Shown here piece by piece: positions 48,453-62,110 of a stretch of DNA of 64,000 nt; position 1 is the stretch's first letter, and each line of letters starts with the position of its first letter. The notes below the pieces were generated by a model, which worked only from the letters and a program-made list of their open reading frames with translations, made no database searches and was not told the origin of the DNA. The translations under genes and the position numbers were made by a program. This stretch comes from Serendipita indica DSM 11827. Lineage: Eukaryota; Basidiomycota; Agaricomycetes; Sebacinales; Serendipitaceae. The stretch lies in the NCBI GenBank assembly GCA_910890315.1, contig CAJVGD010000001.1, positions 744,001 to 808,000 of the forward strand, given 5' to 3'.

Positions 48453-50331
48453 CTACGACAACGCTTGGAGGACCGCATTGTAGGCAGCCTTGGGTTGATA
48501 GTTTCTATCATAGAGCAGAGGATTGTCGTTAGCTCGCCAGGAGATGGCGTCGCTGACACCCCAGACCTGGATGTGGTGTCAATGAGGAGGTCAAGGATGA
48601 GGTGGGCACATACTGTAATTCCAACGCAAGCAGACACAGCGAGACAAGCCCTGACAACGGTCACGTAGTCGTTGGATCCTGCTCCTCCGATGTCAAGCTC
48701 GGTGATAGCGACCTCGACACCGGCACCAGCGAGAGCGTTGAGAGAGCCTTGGACGCCGCCAGCACCGCCAGCACCAAGATGTGTTTGGGTGCTATAATAG
48801 ACGTTAATATGGCTTCTACGCGTAGGCATTGTCTCGCTTACCCAATACCGTCGATGGGTGCACCAGCACTGCAAATTTTGTGAGGATTTGAGCAGGTAGG
48901 GTTTAAAATACACCTACGACTTCCATTTCTTGACTTTGCTGACCATGCCAGTAACTTTGCCGTAGTTCGGGTTATCCTATACAGAATGAGCATCGGCTTT
49001 CAGCTTGTCGGTGATACGTACGAGGTTGTAGTCCTGGGGAATGTCAATATCGCGGAACGTCAACTCATACATGAACTCACATTGATGTACAACTTGGCAC
49101 TTGGATCTGTCTGGCGCGCTTGATTGAAAGCAATGCTGACAAAGCCTACGAATTCCAATTAGAGGCAAACCAAGACAACAGGGGTGGAACATACTCTCGC
49201 CAAGAACTCTGGAGAAGACAGAGTTACGCATGGAGCCATCTAGTGGCCAGATTTAGCACGAGCATTGTCATCCATACAATACTTACCCTCATTGAGGATT
49301 TCATTGACGACATCCCTGAGAATTCAGTTAGTGGTCGCCGCTCGTATAGAACGGACTACGTACCAAGCATAGATGCTGCCCCTCCATTGGGCACCCGTCC
49401 TGGATACGTGGTTCTGGATGACGCTGGTCAAGGTGCTAGAGCTTCCGATGTTTTGAACCCATGTAGGGAGCTGGGCGTGCCACACTATTGCGGGTCGGTA
49501 AGGTATTACCGATTTGTTGGTTTCCATCTACTCACGGAACGTATGGCCTATAACGCGTAAGTACCAAGTACCGGAGGTAAAGACAGGTCGGCGTACCTCG
49601 CATCAATGCACCGTAGCTCTTTGCAAAGTTGACGACCTGATTGGCGTTGTTGAAGGTGAAGCTATTCTGGGAGCCCTCGATAGCATCCCACTTCATCGAG
49701 TTCTCGCAAGTGAGCTGGTTGAACTGAGCCTTGGCGATAGTCGTCAGCCGCGAATTGTTAAGGTCGTAGTGGTCAATCTAAGGTCGCGTTAACATCAATG
49801 GTTTATGCATTCCTGACTGCTACGCGCCGAGGTACCGCTGAAAGGTTGTCAATGTCTGGAAAGGAAGCCCGGGAGAGACGCACAAGTATTTCTTGCCCTT
49901 CGCTTTCATGCGTGCACCGAGTCCACCGGTAGCTGTTCCACCATTGCTTGTTGATGTAGACGTTGGTGGGCGGCTGCTCGTACTCGTTGGTTGACTGCCT
50001 GAACCCTTGACGCATCTCAGCGGTTTGTCATGCGAATACCAGTGACTGTACCTTCTGGCACTGGCTGTACCAGTCGTTGATGTAGACGCAGGTCAAGCCG
50101 GAGTCGCAGGCTTTGTACTATCAGTATATATGCCCGACTGGGGACCATTCAATGCGTACTTTTGCTTCCAGTATAGCCAATTCCATTACACTGGGCACAC
50201 AACCATCAGAGGCAGCTCTGAAATACCCTGGAGAGCAGAGAACGTACCTGGCCCCACTCTGGTACACCGAGCACAACCGACGATTGAGAAATGAGCGTGG
50301 CAAGGAAAACGAGTCCAACGGAAGTCTTCAT
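48453..50331 (-). CDS. GH10 endo-1,4-beta-xylanase with CBM1 (array copy C)
   Basis: Same architecture as copy A. Signal [20 protein letters not shown] starts at 50331. CBM1 follows ([10 protein letters not shown], then [19 protein letters not shown]), a shorter linker, [14 protein letters not shown], the acid/base exon DVVNEILNE and [10 protein letters not shown]. The end is NAVLQALS with TAG at 48453-48455. The 10-nt microexon (49828-49837) is followed by GCGCGT on the coding strand, so it appears to use a GC donor where the other copies have GT. The 3' portion (48458-48853) is almost identical to copy A including an intron, while neighbouring introns are strongly diverged. Both catalytic glutamates present. 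Confidence 0.91.
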
Positions 50332-51121
50332 GGCTGAAACCTAAAGGGGATCACAAGTCAAGGTTTCGCAGCTACGACTACCCCACCTTTTATGGGATCG
50401 AGCTGGACTTGCGGGACGAGGATATACCGACAGCGATGGCCAAAGTCAACGCAGCGACGGTGCTACTCCGGCTTCTGGTACTAGGCTTGGCGGGGTTTCG
50501 CTACTGAAACGCAGTCAACATCTTTTGATGCCAAGATAAGTAGCACGGGCCGTCATTGTGGTCGTATCAGGCGGTCTGATCCTGTAATACAAGTCGCGGG
50601 GCGTCCGAGAGCGGGCTATGAAATTTCGACGCAACACCCGGCCTGTAAATCTCCGAGTTGTTGACATGAGTCTTGATGGGAAGCGGTCCGTTTCTAGGCA
50701 ATTGAGTCGAGGCCTACGGGGAGCAGACAACCTCGGATAAAGGCGGCTTGGCAAAGGAAACCAACGTCGTTCGTGGCAAATACTTATAGAGTACGGGCGC
50801 CTCGTCGCCTCATAAATGGTCGATGTCAGTCCGGGCTCCTACTGGTAAGCTTGCACAAAGTCTGCTGGTGCGTAAGCCGTGTTTCAGGTACTGCCAGAAA
50901 TCTGTCGGTGCGTAGCTCGCTTGGTTGGTGAACTATCGCAAGTCATACTTGACATGATCATAATCCTTAAGGAAAATTTTGAGAGTTCGTTGATGAGATT
51001 GAGGAAGAAGGGTCTGGAGGGAGGGAAGGGTCCCTCACCGCTCAAATATTCATCTTTGATCAAAAGGAAGCACTGTTCAGCAACGACAGACAGGAGTGAG
51101 TCTCACAGGTATCAGATTCCT
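50332..51121. other. Spacer and promoter of copy C
   Basis: Similar to the copy A spacer for several hundred bases. TATA-like CCATAAAAGG at 50386-50395, TCGGTATATC at 50421-50430 and CCTTTATCCGAG at 50732-50743 (all minus strand). No gene seen. Confidence 0.6.
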
Positions 51122-53004
<1,883 letters not shown>

Positions 53005-53770
53005 GGCTGGCTAAGCGGATAAGGGTCCTGGGCGACGAGTAACCGCTTTATATACGTCGAGGATCCCTGCTGGAAGGGAAATTCCGATAAGAGCGCACCC
53101 TTTTAGTTGATAGGAACGCATAAACGGTGCTACCCCGGACTCTGAAACTAAAAATAGTGCCCTTTTGCTTCAAGAAGCGTTGACGGCTCCGGGCCGGCAT
53201 CATTTTCCCTACGTGCTCCTGGAAACCGAATAACTAGTCGATGCAAATCATGTCGTATGCCTTCCTTCGGAATACAGGATGTTCAGTTGAGGTTTGAAGA
53301 GGCCGATCGTCACAAGACAACCTCGGAGAAAAGGGGGTTCGGTGAATCCTGCAAGGAATCAGTACAAAATTACAACCGTACGATAATAAATACCGCTAGA
53401 ATACGTGATGCTAAGCAGGTGGTGGGCCAACGTAGTTTACATGCAGTGGGGACGACTGCATAAGCGATAAACGTCACGCTCTAGCCGGAAAGTGCGGATG
53501 GTAGGTTGGACTTCATTATTTCGGTGAATACCTTCGCTCTCTTCTTGGATTGACTGACTGCGGACTGCGGGACTGCCAAGGAAACTTCATTGTATATATC
53601 CTGACTTCTCTAAGAACTGTATGCGTGTGTCATCGAAATAGATCAAAGAGGGAGCTTGGCTCAACATACAAATCACCACCCTCGACCGGAACACTGAGAA
53701 TAAAAGACGATGGACTGAGAAGCGAGTGTGACAGGTAAATGCTTGTAGGTATCAGGGCTACATTCCTAGC
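53005..53770. other. Spacer and promoter of copy D
   Basis: No gene seen. TATATAAAG at 53046-53054 (minus strand, about -42) and an upstream CTCGGAGAAAAGG variant at 53322-53334. Confidence 0.5.
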
Positions 53771-55657
53771 TTACGCCAACGCGTCCATGACGGAGTAATA
53801 GGCCTGCTTGGGTTGGTAGTTGCTGTCATACAACAACGGGGTCGTACTTGAACGCCACGAATCCTTGTCGCTGATACCCCAAACGGTGATGCCCACGCAG
53901 TTGGAGATTGCGAGACAAGCCTTGACTGCAGTCACAAAGTCATTGGCTCCGCCTCCTGCAATGTCCAGCTCTGTGAGAGCAACCTCTCCAACTCCAGTTC
54001 CAGCGAGCGCAGAGAGAGCACCCTGAAGACCACCAGCACCTCCAGCATTCAAATGGGCCTGCGAGCTGGACGAAACTTGAGTCATTCGCAGTGTAACGAT
54101 TAGTTAGAATAACTTACCCAATTCCATCGATAGGAACGCCGGCGCTGTAATTTCGTCAGGTTGGGAACACGAGTCGTCTACTAGAAACGTACGCTCTCCA
54201 CTTCTTGACGCGAGAGACCATGCCGGTTGTCTTTCCATAGTTGGCAGAATCCAGGTTGTAGTCCTGAAGTAATGGTGAGAAGGTTCCCTAGGTTCCGACC
54301 GCTCGCAGAAAGTCAGGAGCTTACATTGATATACAACTTCGCGTTGGAGTCGACTTGTCGTGCGCGGTTGTATGCGATGGAAACAAAGTCTGGTAGCTAC
54401 TTAGCATTATTCAAATAGCCGCAATGGATACTTACTTTCTCCGAGAACATTGTAGAAGACGGAGCTGCGCATGGAGCCATCTTGAGAGGACAATCAGCCA
54501 TTATTATGTGGAGTAGTAGAGTCACTTACCCTCGTTCAGGATCTCATTGCACACATCCCTAGTCGCTCGTCAGTAAGATAGCTCGCGAAGACTGAATGGT
54601 TTCGTACCAGGCGTAGATCTTTCCCTTCCATTGGCTACCTTCTTTGTCGATGTGGTTTTGAATGACGCTCGTGAGGGTATTGGGGTTATTGATAGATGCA
54701 ACCCAGTTGGGAAGCTGAAACGGAGTTAATATATGCATGATGCATGGGTCGCAAGACGTGCCTGACTGTGCCACACTGTTCGATAAATAGTCAATGAGCT
54801 TGTCTCAGACGTGAGACATGGAGCTTACCAAAGGTGTGGCCTGTAAATATGTATGTTAGTTTAAACGGTTGACATATTGAGAACCAAATGCGTATACGTA
54901 CCTCGCATCAAGGCACCCATGCTCTGTGCAAAGTTGACAACCTGGTTGGCATTGTTGAAATTGAAGTTATTCTGAGAGCTCTCGATCGCATCCCACTTCA
55001 TGGAGTTTTCGGGGGTGAACTGATTGAATTGCGCCTTTGCGATGCTGGTGAGTTGGTTGTTATTCAAATTGTAGGAGTCGATCTGAGAAAGGTTCAATAA
55101 TTGAGGGGGCCTTAGAATGATTGGTAGGACTGACGCAGGTACCACTAGGAAGAATGTCAGCATAATCTTTGTGGTTGCCTTCAGGGATGACACTCACAAG
55201 TAGAGCCTGCCCTTGGCCTTCATGCGTCCAGCAAGGCTGGTAGCGTTTGACGTGCTGCCGGTACTCGTGCTCGTCGGGTTGTTGCTAGAAGTGGGTTGCT
55301 GGGTGGATGTGGGTTGCCGCGTCGACGTAGACTGCTGGGTTGATGTTCCCTGGCCCTCACGTCACAATACACATCAGAATCGTTCCGCGGTACACACCTT
55401 TTGGCATTGGCTGTACCAGTCGTTGATATAGATACAAACCAGTCCAGAATCACAGGCTATCGCATGTTTAGCTCTCATCATACGCAGGTAAGCGCGACCT
55501 ACGCTTATCCCCGTAGCCAATTCCAGCACACTACAAGGAGCTCCGTCACACTTGGATGAAGCCTATTAGATCAAATGCGTACCTGTCCCCACTCGCTGAC
55601 AGCGCTTGCTCCGGAAATGAGGGTGGCAATGAGAGCGAATCCGACGGTGACCTTCAT
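53771..55657 (-). CDS. GH10 endo-1,4-beta-xylanase with CBM1 (array copy E)
   Basis: Second subfamily of the array: signal [20 protein letters not shown] (start 55657), CBM1 CAGIGYGDK then [19 protein letters not shown], linker [19 protein letters not shown], and barrel from [14 protein letters not shown]. The 10-nt microexon is at 55135-55144. Acid/base exon [10 protein letters not shown], nucleophile region [12 protein letters not shown], end [10 protein letters not shown] with the stop at 53771-53773. About ten GT-AG introns. Closely related to the two GH10 domains of the neighbouring fusion gene. Looks intact. Confidence 0.92.
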
Positions 55658-57107
55658 GTGAACGAGAGGAGAGATAAACCAAGATGGTGAGCTCCTCTTG
55701 GGAATGGAAGCTTGTCTTATAAGTAGATCGAGTGTTTGAGACGGAGATATACCGACGACACGCGTGCTGGCTGGTTCAATGGCTCAAAATTGTTGATGTG
55801 GGGCAGTTCTACCGATTGTTCATCGTTGGCGCATGTGAAAAATCCTCGTGATACGTTGCTGTTGACAGAAAATAGCTCCACCCTTGTAGGAAAAATACGG
55901 CAATGGCAGCCATCCTGTACACAAGTTTCCAAATATTGTTCGGAATGTCAATAGCTGCCTTCGCAATCGAAAGAATTGGTAATTGGATGGCTCACGCATT
56001 GCGCATGAACTCATTCACATGACGACTGCTCATATCTCGGATAAAGGTCGTGGCTAGTGGATACTTAGTCCCCGTTAAAAGTTCTGGCTATGTTGAGCCC
56101 ATGCCAAGAAGATATTATTAGCGAGGACTCGGCGGATGAAGTTGCACTTGTTCGTGCGAGGCGCACAGCCAGTCAGGAACCGGTGGGCTGCCGGAGCCTT
56201 CAAACTTTCTGGATTCTTCTTTATTCCGATCCTATCGTTGGAGGAGCAGTCGAAACCAAATATTCGCATTAAGGCGAGGGAGTTGTACGTTATAGGTGCT
56301 CCAAGGATCCCACAGAGCGTTTTTTCCTCCCGTAGAGTCTCTGGAAAATCCGAGGGAAGAACGCCAGTAATTGATCCGAGCCTGTTGTTGTGGCAGCGCC
56401 GTCGACGTAGTCGGCGGCGGCCTCTATTCTCGATTTTGAAATCAGGTTTCAACCTTGCCCATTCGTCGGGTGCAGTTGTCAATAATTCAGAGCCATCTTT
56501 TTGCGACGGCATCAGTCCCATAAACTAGAGAGCTGGTAACCAAGAATAGCCACCGGACACACAATAATTGGGCCCCCACCAAGTTGGCATTGGCGATGTC
56601 TGTAGTCGGTCTTTAAACCTGGTCTCGAACGTCGTTCACCACCTTGAAGAGGCTACTATTAGCAATTCATGGACCTTTGGCGACATGAACAAGATGTCAG
56701 CGCGCCTACTTGAAAGGAATGAAGACTTGCCCGTAAACATTGGGCCTTAGTACGAGCACCTGGAGATGCTGCACTCGTCAGAATGAACATTCAATTTGGA
56801 TATGTCGGTATAACCTGTCGTTGTCCAATTTAACACCGAGATCGGCCTGTAACTGCGCGCCTTGAGGGTTCTATAGATAAATTAAATCAGATTTCCGGAT
56901 ACTCATTGGTGATGAGCAGCGTCTTTTCGAAACGAGAAGTCTATACGAGTCGCGAGGCGTACCATACCGTTCAGACGGCCAACTGGAATCGATAAAGGCA
57001 ATATAATTCAAAGACGAGCAAGGTGAATACCTTATTGATCTAGGACGGTACCCCTTGTGCGGCTTTGAGCCGGAAGCACTCCATGGTATTTGCCCAGCAA
57101 AGGTAGC
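55658..57107. other. Spacer upstream of copy E, duplicated at 60649-62110
   Basis: No intact gene. TATA-like CTTATAAGA at 55715-55723, TCGGTATATC at 55746-55755 and CCTTTATCCGAG at 56036-56047 (minus strand). The first ~850 bases align by eye with 60660-61470. A minus-strand open frame at 56075-56521 (DEWARLKPDFKIENRG...) matches in part one at 61228-61476. They look like two decayed copies of the same unknown sequence that moved with the xylanase gene. Confidence 0.55.
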
Positions 57108-60100
57108 CTATGCCAACGCGTTCATGACGGAATAGTAGGCTTGCTTAGGTTGGTAGTTGCTGTCATACAGCAGCGGCGTCGTGTTTGAACGCCACGAATC
57201 CTTGTCGCTGATACCCCAAACGGTGATGCCCACGCAGTTGGAGATTGCGAGACAAGCCTTGACCGCAGTCACAAAGTCATTGGCTCCGCCACCTTGGATG
57301 TCGAGTTCCGTCACGGCAACCTCCCCTACACCAGTACCAGCGAGGGCGGAAAGAGCGCCTTGAAGGCCACCGGCGCCTCCAGAGTTCAAGTGAGCCTGCG
57401 TCCTGGGCCCGATTTAAGTGACTTGAAGTGGAAGAGTTGAATCCACCTACCCAATTCCGTCGATAGGAACACCAGCCCTGCAAATCTGTTAAAAGAGGGA
57501 CCATGGGTTTATCGAAGAAACATACGATCTCCACTTCTTGACGCGGGATACCATGCCCGTTGTCTTGGCATAGTTGGGGAAATCTAGGTTGTAGTCCTGA
57601 AATAGTGGTCAGCAAGCAATTCTTGGATGGGCAGCGACTGCCGGTTGCAGTCTGGCGGAAGAATACACGATAATCCACTACTTACGTTGATGTACAGCTT
57701 GGCATTGGGGTCGACCTGCCGTGCGCGGTTGTATGCGATAGAGACAAAGTCTGGGCGGTACTTAGCACAATTAAGCAACGGGAATGCGTACTCACTCTCT
57801 CCAAGGACATTGTAGAAAACAGAGCTGCGCATAGATCCGTCTCAAGGAGAGTCAACCGCTAGTCTGCAGAGATGGCGTCACTTACCCTCGTTCAAGATCT
57901 CATTGCACACATCCCTGGTCACTCGTCAGTAGTATGATCAAGAGATACACGGTTACATACCATGCGTAGATCTTTCCCTTCCACTGGCTACCTTCTTTGT
58001 CGATGTGGTTTTGGATGACACTCGTGAGCGTGTTGGGGTTGTTGATGGACGAAACCCAGTTAGGAAGCTATCAAAGATTTAATACGCATACGATGTATAG
58101 GCCGCAAGACGTGCCTGGCTGTGCCATACTAATTCATTCAATGGTGAGTGAATCTTCGTCTGATGTGGAAGTGGGAAGCGTACCAAAGGTATGACCTAAG
58201 GAGCGCATGTTAGTTAAACGCTTGTAGTATTGAGAGACAAGTGCTACGCACCACGGACATAGGCACCGATGCTCTGTGCAAAGTTCACAACCGAATTGCC
58301 ATTGTTGAAGTTGAAGTTATTCTGAGAGCTCTCGATGGCATCCCACTTCATCGAGTTCTCCGCAGTGAACTGGTTGAATTGAGCCTTGGCGATGTTGGTG
58401 AGTTGGCCGTTGTTCATGTTGTACGAATCGATCTGAGAAAGCTTTAATCCATGATCTATCTAGAGGCGCATCGATGATACTGACGCACGTGCCACTGAGA
58501 AATAGGTCAATTTGTGCCTCTCGTCGGCCACAATCAGAAATGGAGCTCACAAGTAGAGCCTGCCCTTCGCCTTCATGCGTCCAGCGAGGCTAGTGGCATT
58601 CGAAGTGACGCTGGTGCTTGTGCTTGTCGGAGTGTTGCTAGACGTGGGTTGCTGGGTAGACGTAGATTGCGGAGTGGAAGTGGGCTGCTGGGTGGTTGTA
58701 CCCTGCGCTAACGCGTCCATGACAGAGTAGTAGGCTTGCTTAGGTTGGTAGTTGCTGTTATACAACAGCGGTGTCGTGTTCGAACGCCACGAATCCTTGT
58801 CGCTGATACCCCAAACGGTGATGCCCACACAGTTGGAGATTGCGAGACAAGCCTTGACTGCAATCACAAAGTCATTGGCTCCGCCACCTTGGATGTCGAG
58901 TTCCGTCACGGCAACTTCGCCTACACCAGTACCAGCGAGGGCGGCAAGAGCGCCCTGAAGGCCACCAGCACCTCCAGAGTTCAAGTGAGCCTGAGAGCTA
59001 ATGGCGACTAAGCTATTTGTAGTTCAGAGACCGGATTACCTTACCCGATTCCGTCGATGGGAACGCCAGCGCTACAAATTTGTCAGGGGTGAGAGCTTGG
59101 GCCGCCTAGATACATACGATCTCCATTTCTTGACACGGGAAACCATACCAGTCGTCTTTGCGTAGTCGGGGAAATCCAGATTGTAGTCCTGAAATCATGT
59201 TCAGACGGTACCCCCTTTGGTGGATCGCTCGCCGAGAGTAGGCAGTAGGAGCTTACATTGATGTACAACTTGGCGTTGGGGTCGACCTGTCGTGCACGGT
59301 TGTATGCGATTGAGACAAAGTCTAAGGATTACTCAGTAAGATACGCATAATGGCGGCGCATACACACTTTCTCCGAGAACGTTGTAGAAGACAGAGCTGC
59401 GCATAGATCCATCTTGAGGAAGTCAAATACTTGCTTGCAGGGAGTGTGTCACTTACCCTCATTCAGGATTTCATTGCACACATCCCTGATTGTTGTCAAT
59501 GACATAGCCCTAAGAAAATGAATGTGTCCGTACCAGGCGTAGATCTTGCCCTTCCATTGACCACCTTCTTTGTCTATGTGGTTCTGGATCACGCTCGTGA
59601 GCGTGTTGGGATTGTTGATGGATGAAACCCAGTTGGGAAGCTATCAAAGAGTTAATACGCATACAATTTATAGGTAGCAAGACGTGCCTGGCTGTGCCAC
59701 ACTGATCGATTCGTAGTCAGACACCCGTACCAGAGGTGACTGGTGAAGCTTACCGAACGTATGGCCTAAGAAGCGCATGTTAGTTTGGACGGTATGCTAG
59801 TAAAAATCAAGTTCTACGTACCACGGACATAGGCGCCGATGCTCTGTGCAAAGTTCACAACCGAGTTGCCATTGTTGAAATTGAAGTTATTCTGAGAGCT
59901 CTCGATGGCATCCCACTTCATCGAGTTCTCCGCAGTGAACTGGTTGAACTGATCCTTGGCGATGCTGGTCAGTTGGTTATTGTTCATGTTGTATGAGTCG
60001 ATCTAAGAAGGCTTTAACCAATGATCTAGCTATATTATTGGCGACACTGACGCATGTACCGCTAATAAATGTGTTAGCTGGTGTCATTGACTACGATTAG

Positions 60101-60648
60101 AAATGGAGCTCACAAGTAGAGCCTGCCCTTTGCCCTCATACGTCCAGCAAGGCTAGTGGCGAGTGGCACAACGGTAGTACTCGTACTTGTCGAGGTGGTG
60201 GTAGATGTGGATTGTGGGGTAGACGTAGGGTCCTCTGTTGACGTAGGGTCCTCTGTTGACGTAGGGTCCTCAGTGGATGTAGGATCCTGGGTAGATGTGG
60301 TTTCCTTGGGTAGATGTAGGTTGCTGGGTGGAAGTTCCCTGGATCTCCTGTCAAAGGCGCGCTAGTTTCACTCCGCGCCACGCACCCTTTGGCATTGGCT
60401 GTACCACTCATGGAAATAGACGCAGACAAGCCCAGAGTCACAGGCTACCATGTGATGAGCTCACTTTATGCGCTCGCAAACCTGACTTACGTCTATCTCC
60501 GTAACCCAGTCCGCCGCACTATGAGACGCTCCGGTTATATCTTGAGATACGGTATTTCATACGAAGAACACACCTGGCCCCATTCACTGACGGCATTTGC
60601 ACCGGAAATGAGGGTGGCAAGGAGAGCGAATCCAACGCTGACCTTCAT
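57108..60648 (-). CDS. Double-domain xylanase CBM1-GH10-GH10 (array copies G+F fused)
   Basis: One gene with two catalytic domains. The start at 60648 gives [20 protein letters not shown], then CBM1 (ending [17 protein letters not shown]), linker with DPTSTE repeats, and GH10 domain 1 from [14 protein letters not shown] (60110) to YYSVMDALA (58708). No stop follows. The frame runs on through [18 protein letters not shown] and [18 protein letters not shown] straight into [14 protein letters not shown] of GH10 domain 2, ending YYSVMNALA with the stop at 57108-57110. Both domains keep the acid/base exon (DVCNEILNE), nucleophile region [11 protein letters not shown] and microexon (60052-60061 and 58485-58494). 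Domain 2 has no signal peptide or CBM1. The first linker exon is in frame only from a CCCAAG acceptor (exon from 60304); the ancestral acceptor would shift frame. Confidence 0.86.
60223..60294. repeat. Four 18-nt tandem repeats in the fusion-gene linker
   Basis: Units starting ACGTAGGGTCCTCTGTTG, the last two slightly diverged. On the coding strand they encode Asp-Pro-Thr-Ser-Thr-Glu, an acidic variant of the usual Gln-Pro-Thr-Ser-Thr linker. Confidence 0.9.
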
Positions 60649-62110
60649 GTTAAAGAAAGGAGGGTGTTACCAAGATGGCGAGGTTCTCTTGGGAATTGGA
60701 GCTCTCCTTATAAGCAAATCGAGTGTCCGACACGGAAATATACCGACGATACGCGTGCTGGCTGGCTCAATGGCTGACAATTGTTGACGCGGGTTGATTC
60801 TACCGATTGGGCGAGACTTTATCGCTAGCGCATGTGAAATAGCTTCGTGATGCATCGCTATTGACAGAGAAAAGTTTCCCCTGGTAGGAAATATATCATG
60901 GCGGCACCCTTCCTGACCGCTCGTAAGAATCTGTTCCAAACTGTTGTGCGCAAACGTCAACAATCAATCTTCGCAATCGAAATAAATTGGCAATTGGATG
61001 GGTTGCACATTGTGTTGGGACTCACTCACCTGACGACTGCTCATATCTCGGAAAAAGGTCTGGAACCCCTGCCAAGCTGATCATGTCTGTTCATCGCTGG
61101 GGTTAACCTGCAGAATCGGAGTGCTACAGGCATTGGGCTCTTCTTTATCTCGATCCTGCCATTGAATGATAGTCGAGGCAGGAATTCTGCGCCAAGTTGA
61201 AGAGTTTTATCTGTTCAAGAGGTGAACCTATTTCAAGGCATCGATCACGGGCTTTTGCTCCTGTGTAGCTTCTGGAAAAATCCGGGGGAAGAACGACAGT
61301 AGTTGATCCGCGCTGTGCCGCGGCAGCACCGTATGTATAGTATAGGCGTCCATTCTTGATTTGAAATCAAGTTGGAATTTACACATGCATCGGGTCCAGT
61401 TGCCCATAATACGGGCTACCTCTCGATTGACCAAGTTGAGCATAAGTGCCTCGCTTCCGAAGCTGTAAATATCCAAAAGTCGGGAATCGGTGCTCAGAGA
61501 GAGCTTTGCGTGACACAGGATTAGTCACATGCAATAGTGTCTGGGTGAAAGTTATCCAAAGGTTATTCGCCCTTGCCGCCTCCCAATCTTTGTGGTTGTG
61601 GTCGACTTTGGCCGCTCGAGCTATGTTTCAAGCTATTATCGGGTTCTCATGGATGAATGGATGATACTATTGACCCTAGACCTCGATGTGAGCGTTGATA
61701 TGGACACGAAAGGCAACAACATCCTACCAATGCATTTGCCTAGGACGTCGATCCTCGAGTCTGCTACGTATCACATGGACCCAGGGAGATAATAGTGGAC
61801 CTACTGGGTTTAAGCCTCGCTTTAAATTCTTCGGCAGAATCCTGACATGCTCTCGCCTTCTTGTTGACTCCAGATGAACCTGCGCCCGCGTATGTCGACC
61901 GATCTATGGATGCTTCAAATTATGTCGTTGGATATGAATTCGCCTCCAAAGCACTCCCCCGAGATGCAAGTACTTCACACGACTTGCAGTGTGGCGCTAT
62001 GTGCAATAAGTTTCCGTTCAGGTGCCGGCTGGGTTCTATGAAGATGGTATAATTCAAAGGCGGGCAAGAGAAGTACCTTTCCGAACAATAGTGGCATGCA
62101 GTGCCTATCT
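60649..62110. other. Spacer upstream of the fusion gene
   Basis: No intact gene. CTTATAAG at 60707-60714 (about -59), TCGGTATATT at 60737-60746 and CCTTTTTCCGAG at 61047-61058 on the minus strand. Duplicate of the spacer at 55658-57107, including the remnant open frame 61228-61476 (IMGNWTRCMCKFQLDFKSRM). Confidence 0.55.
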
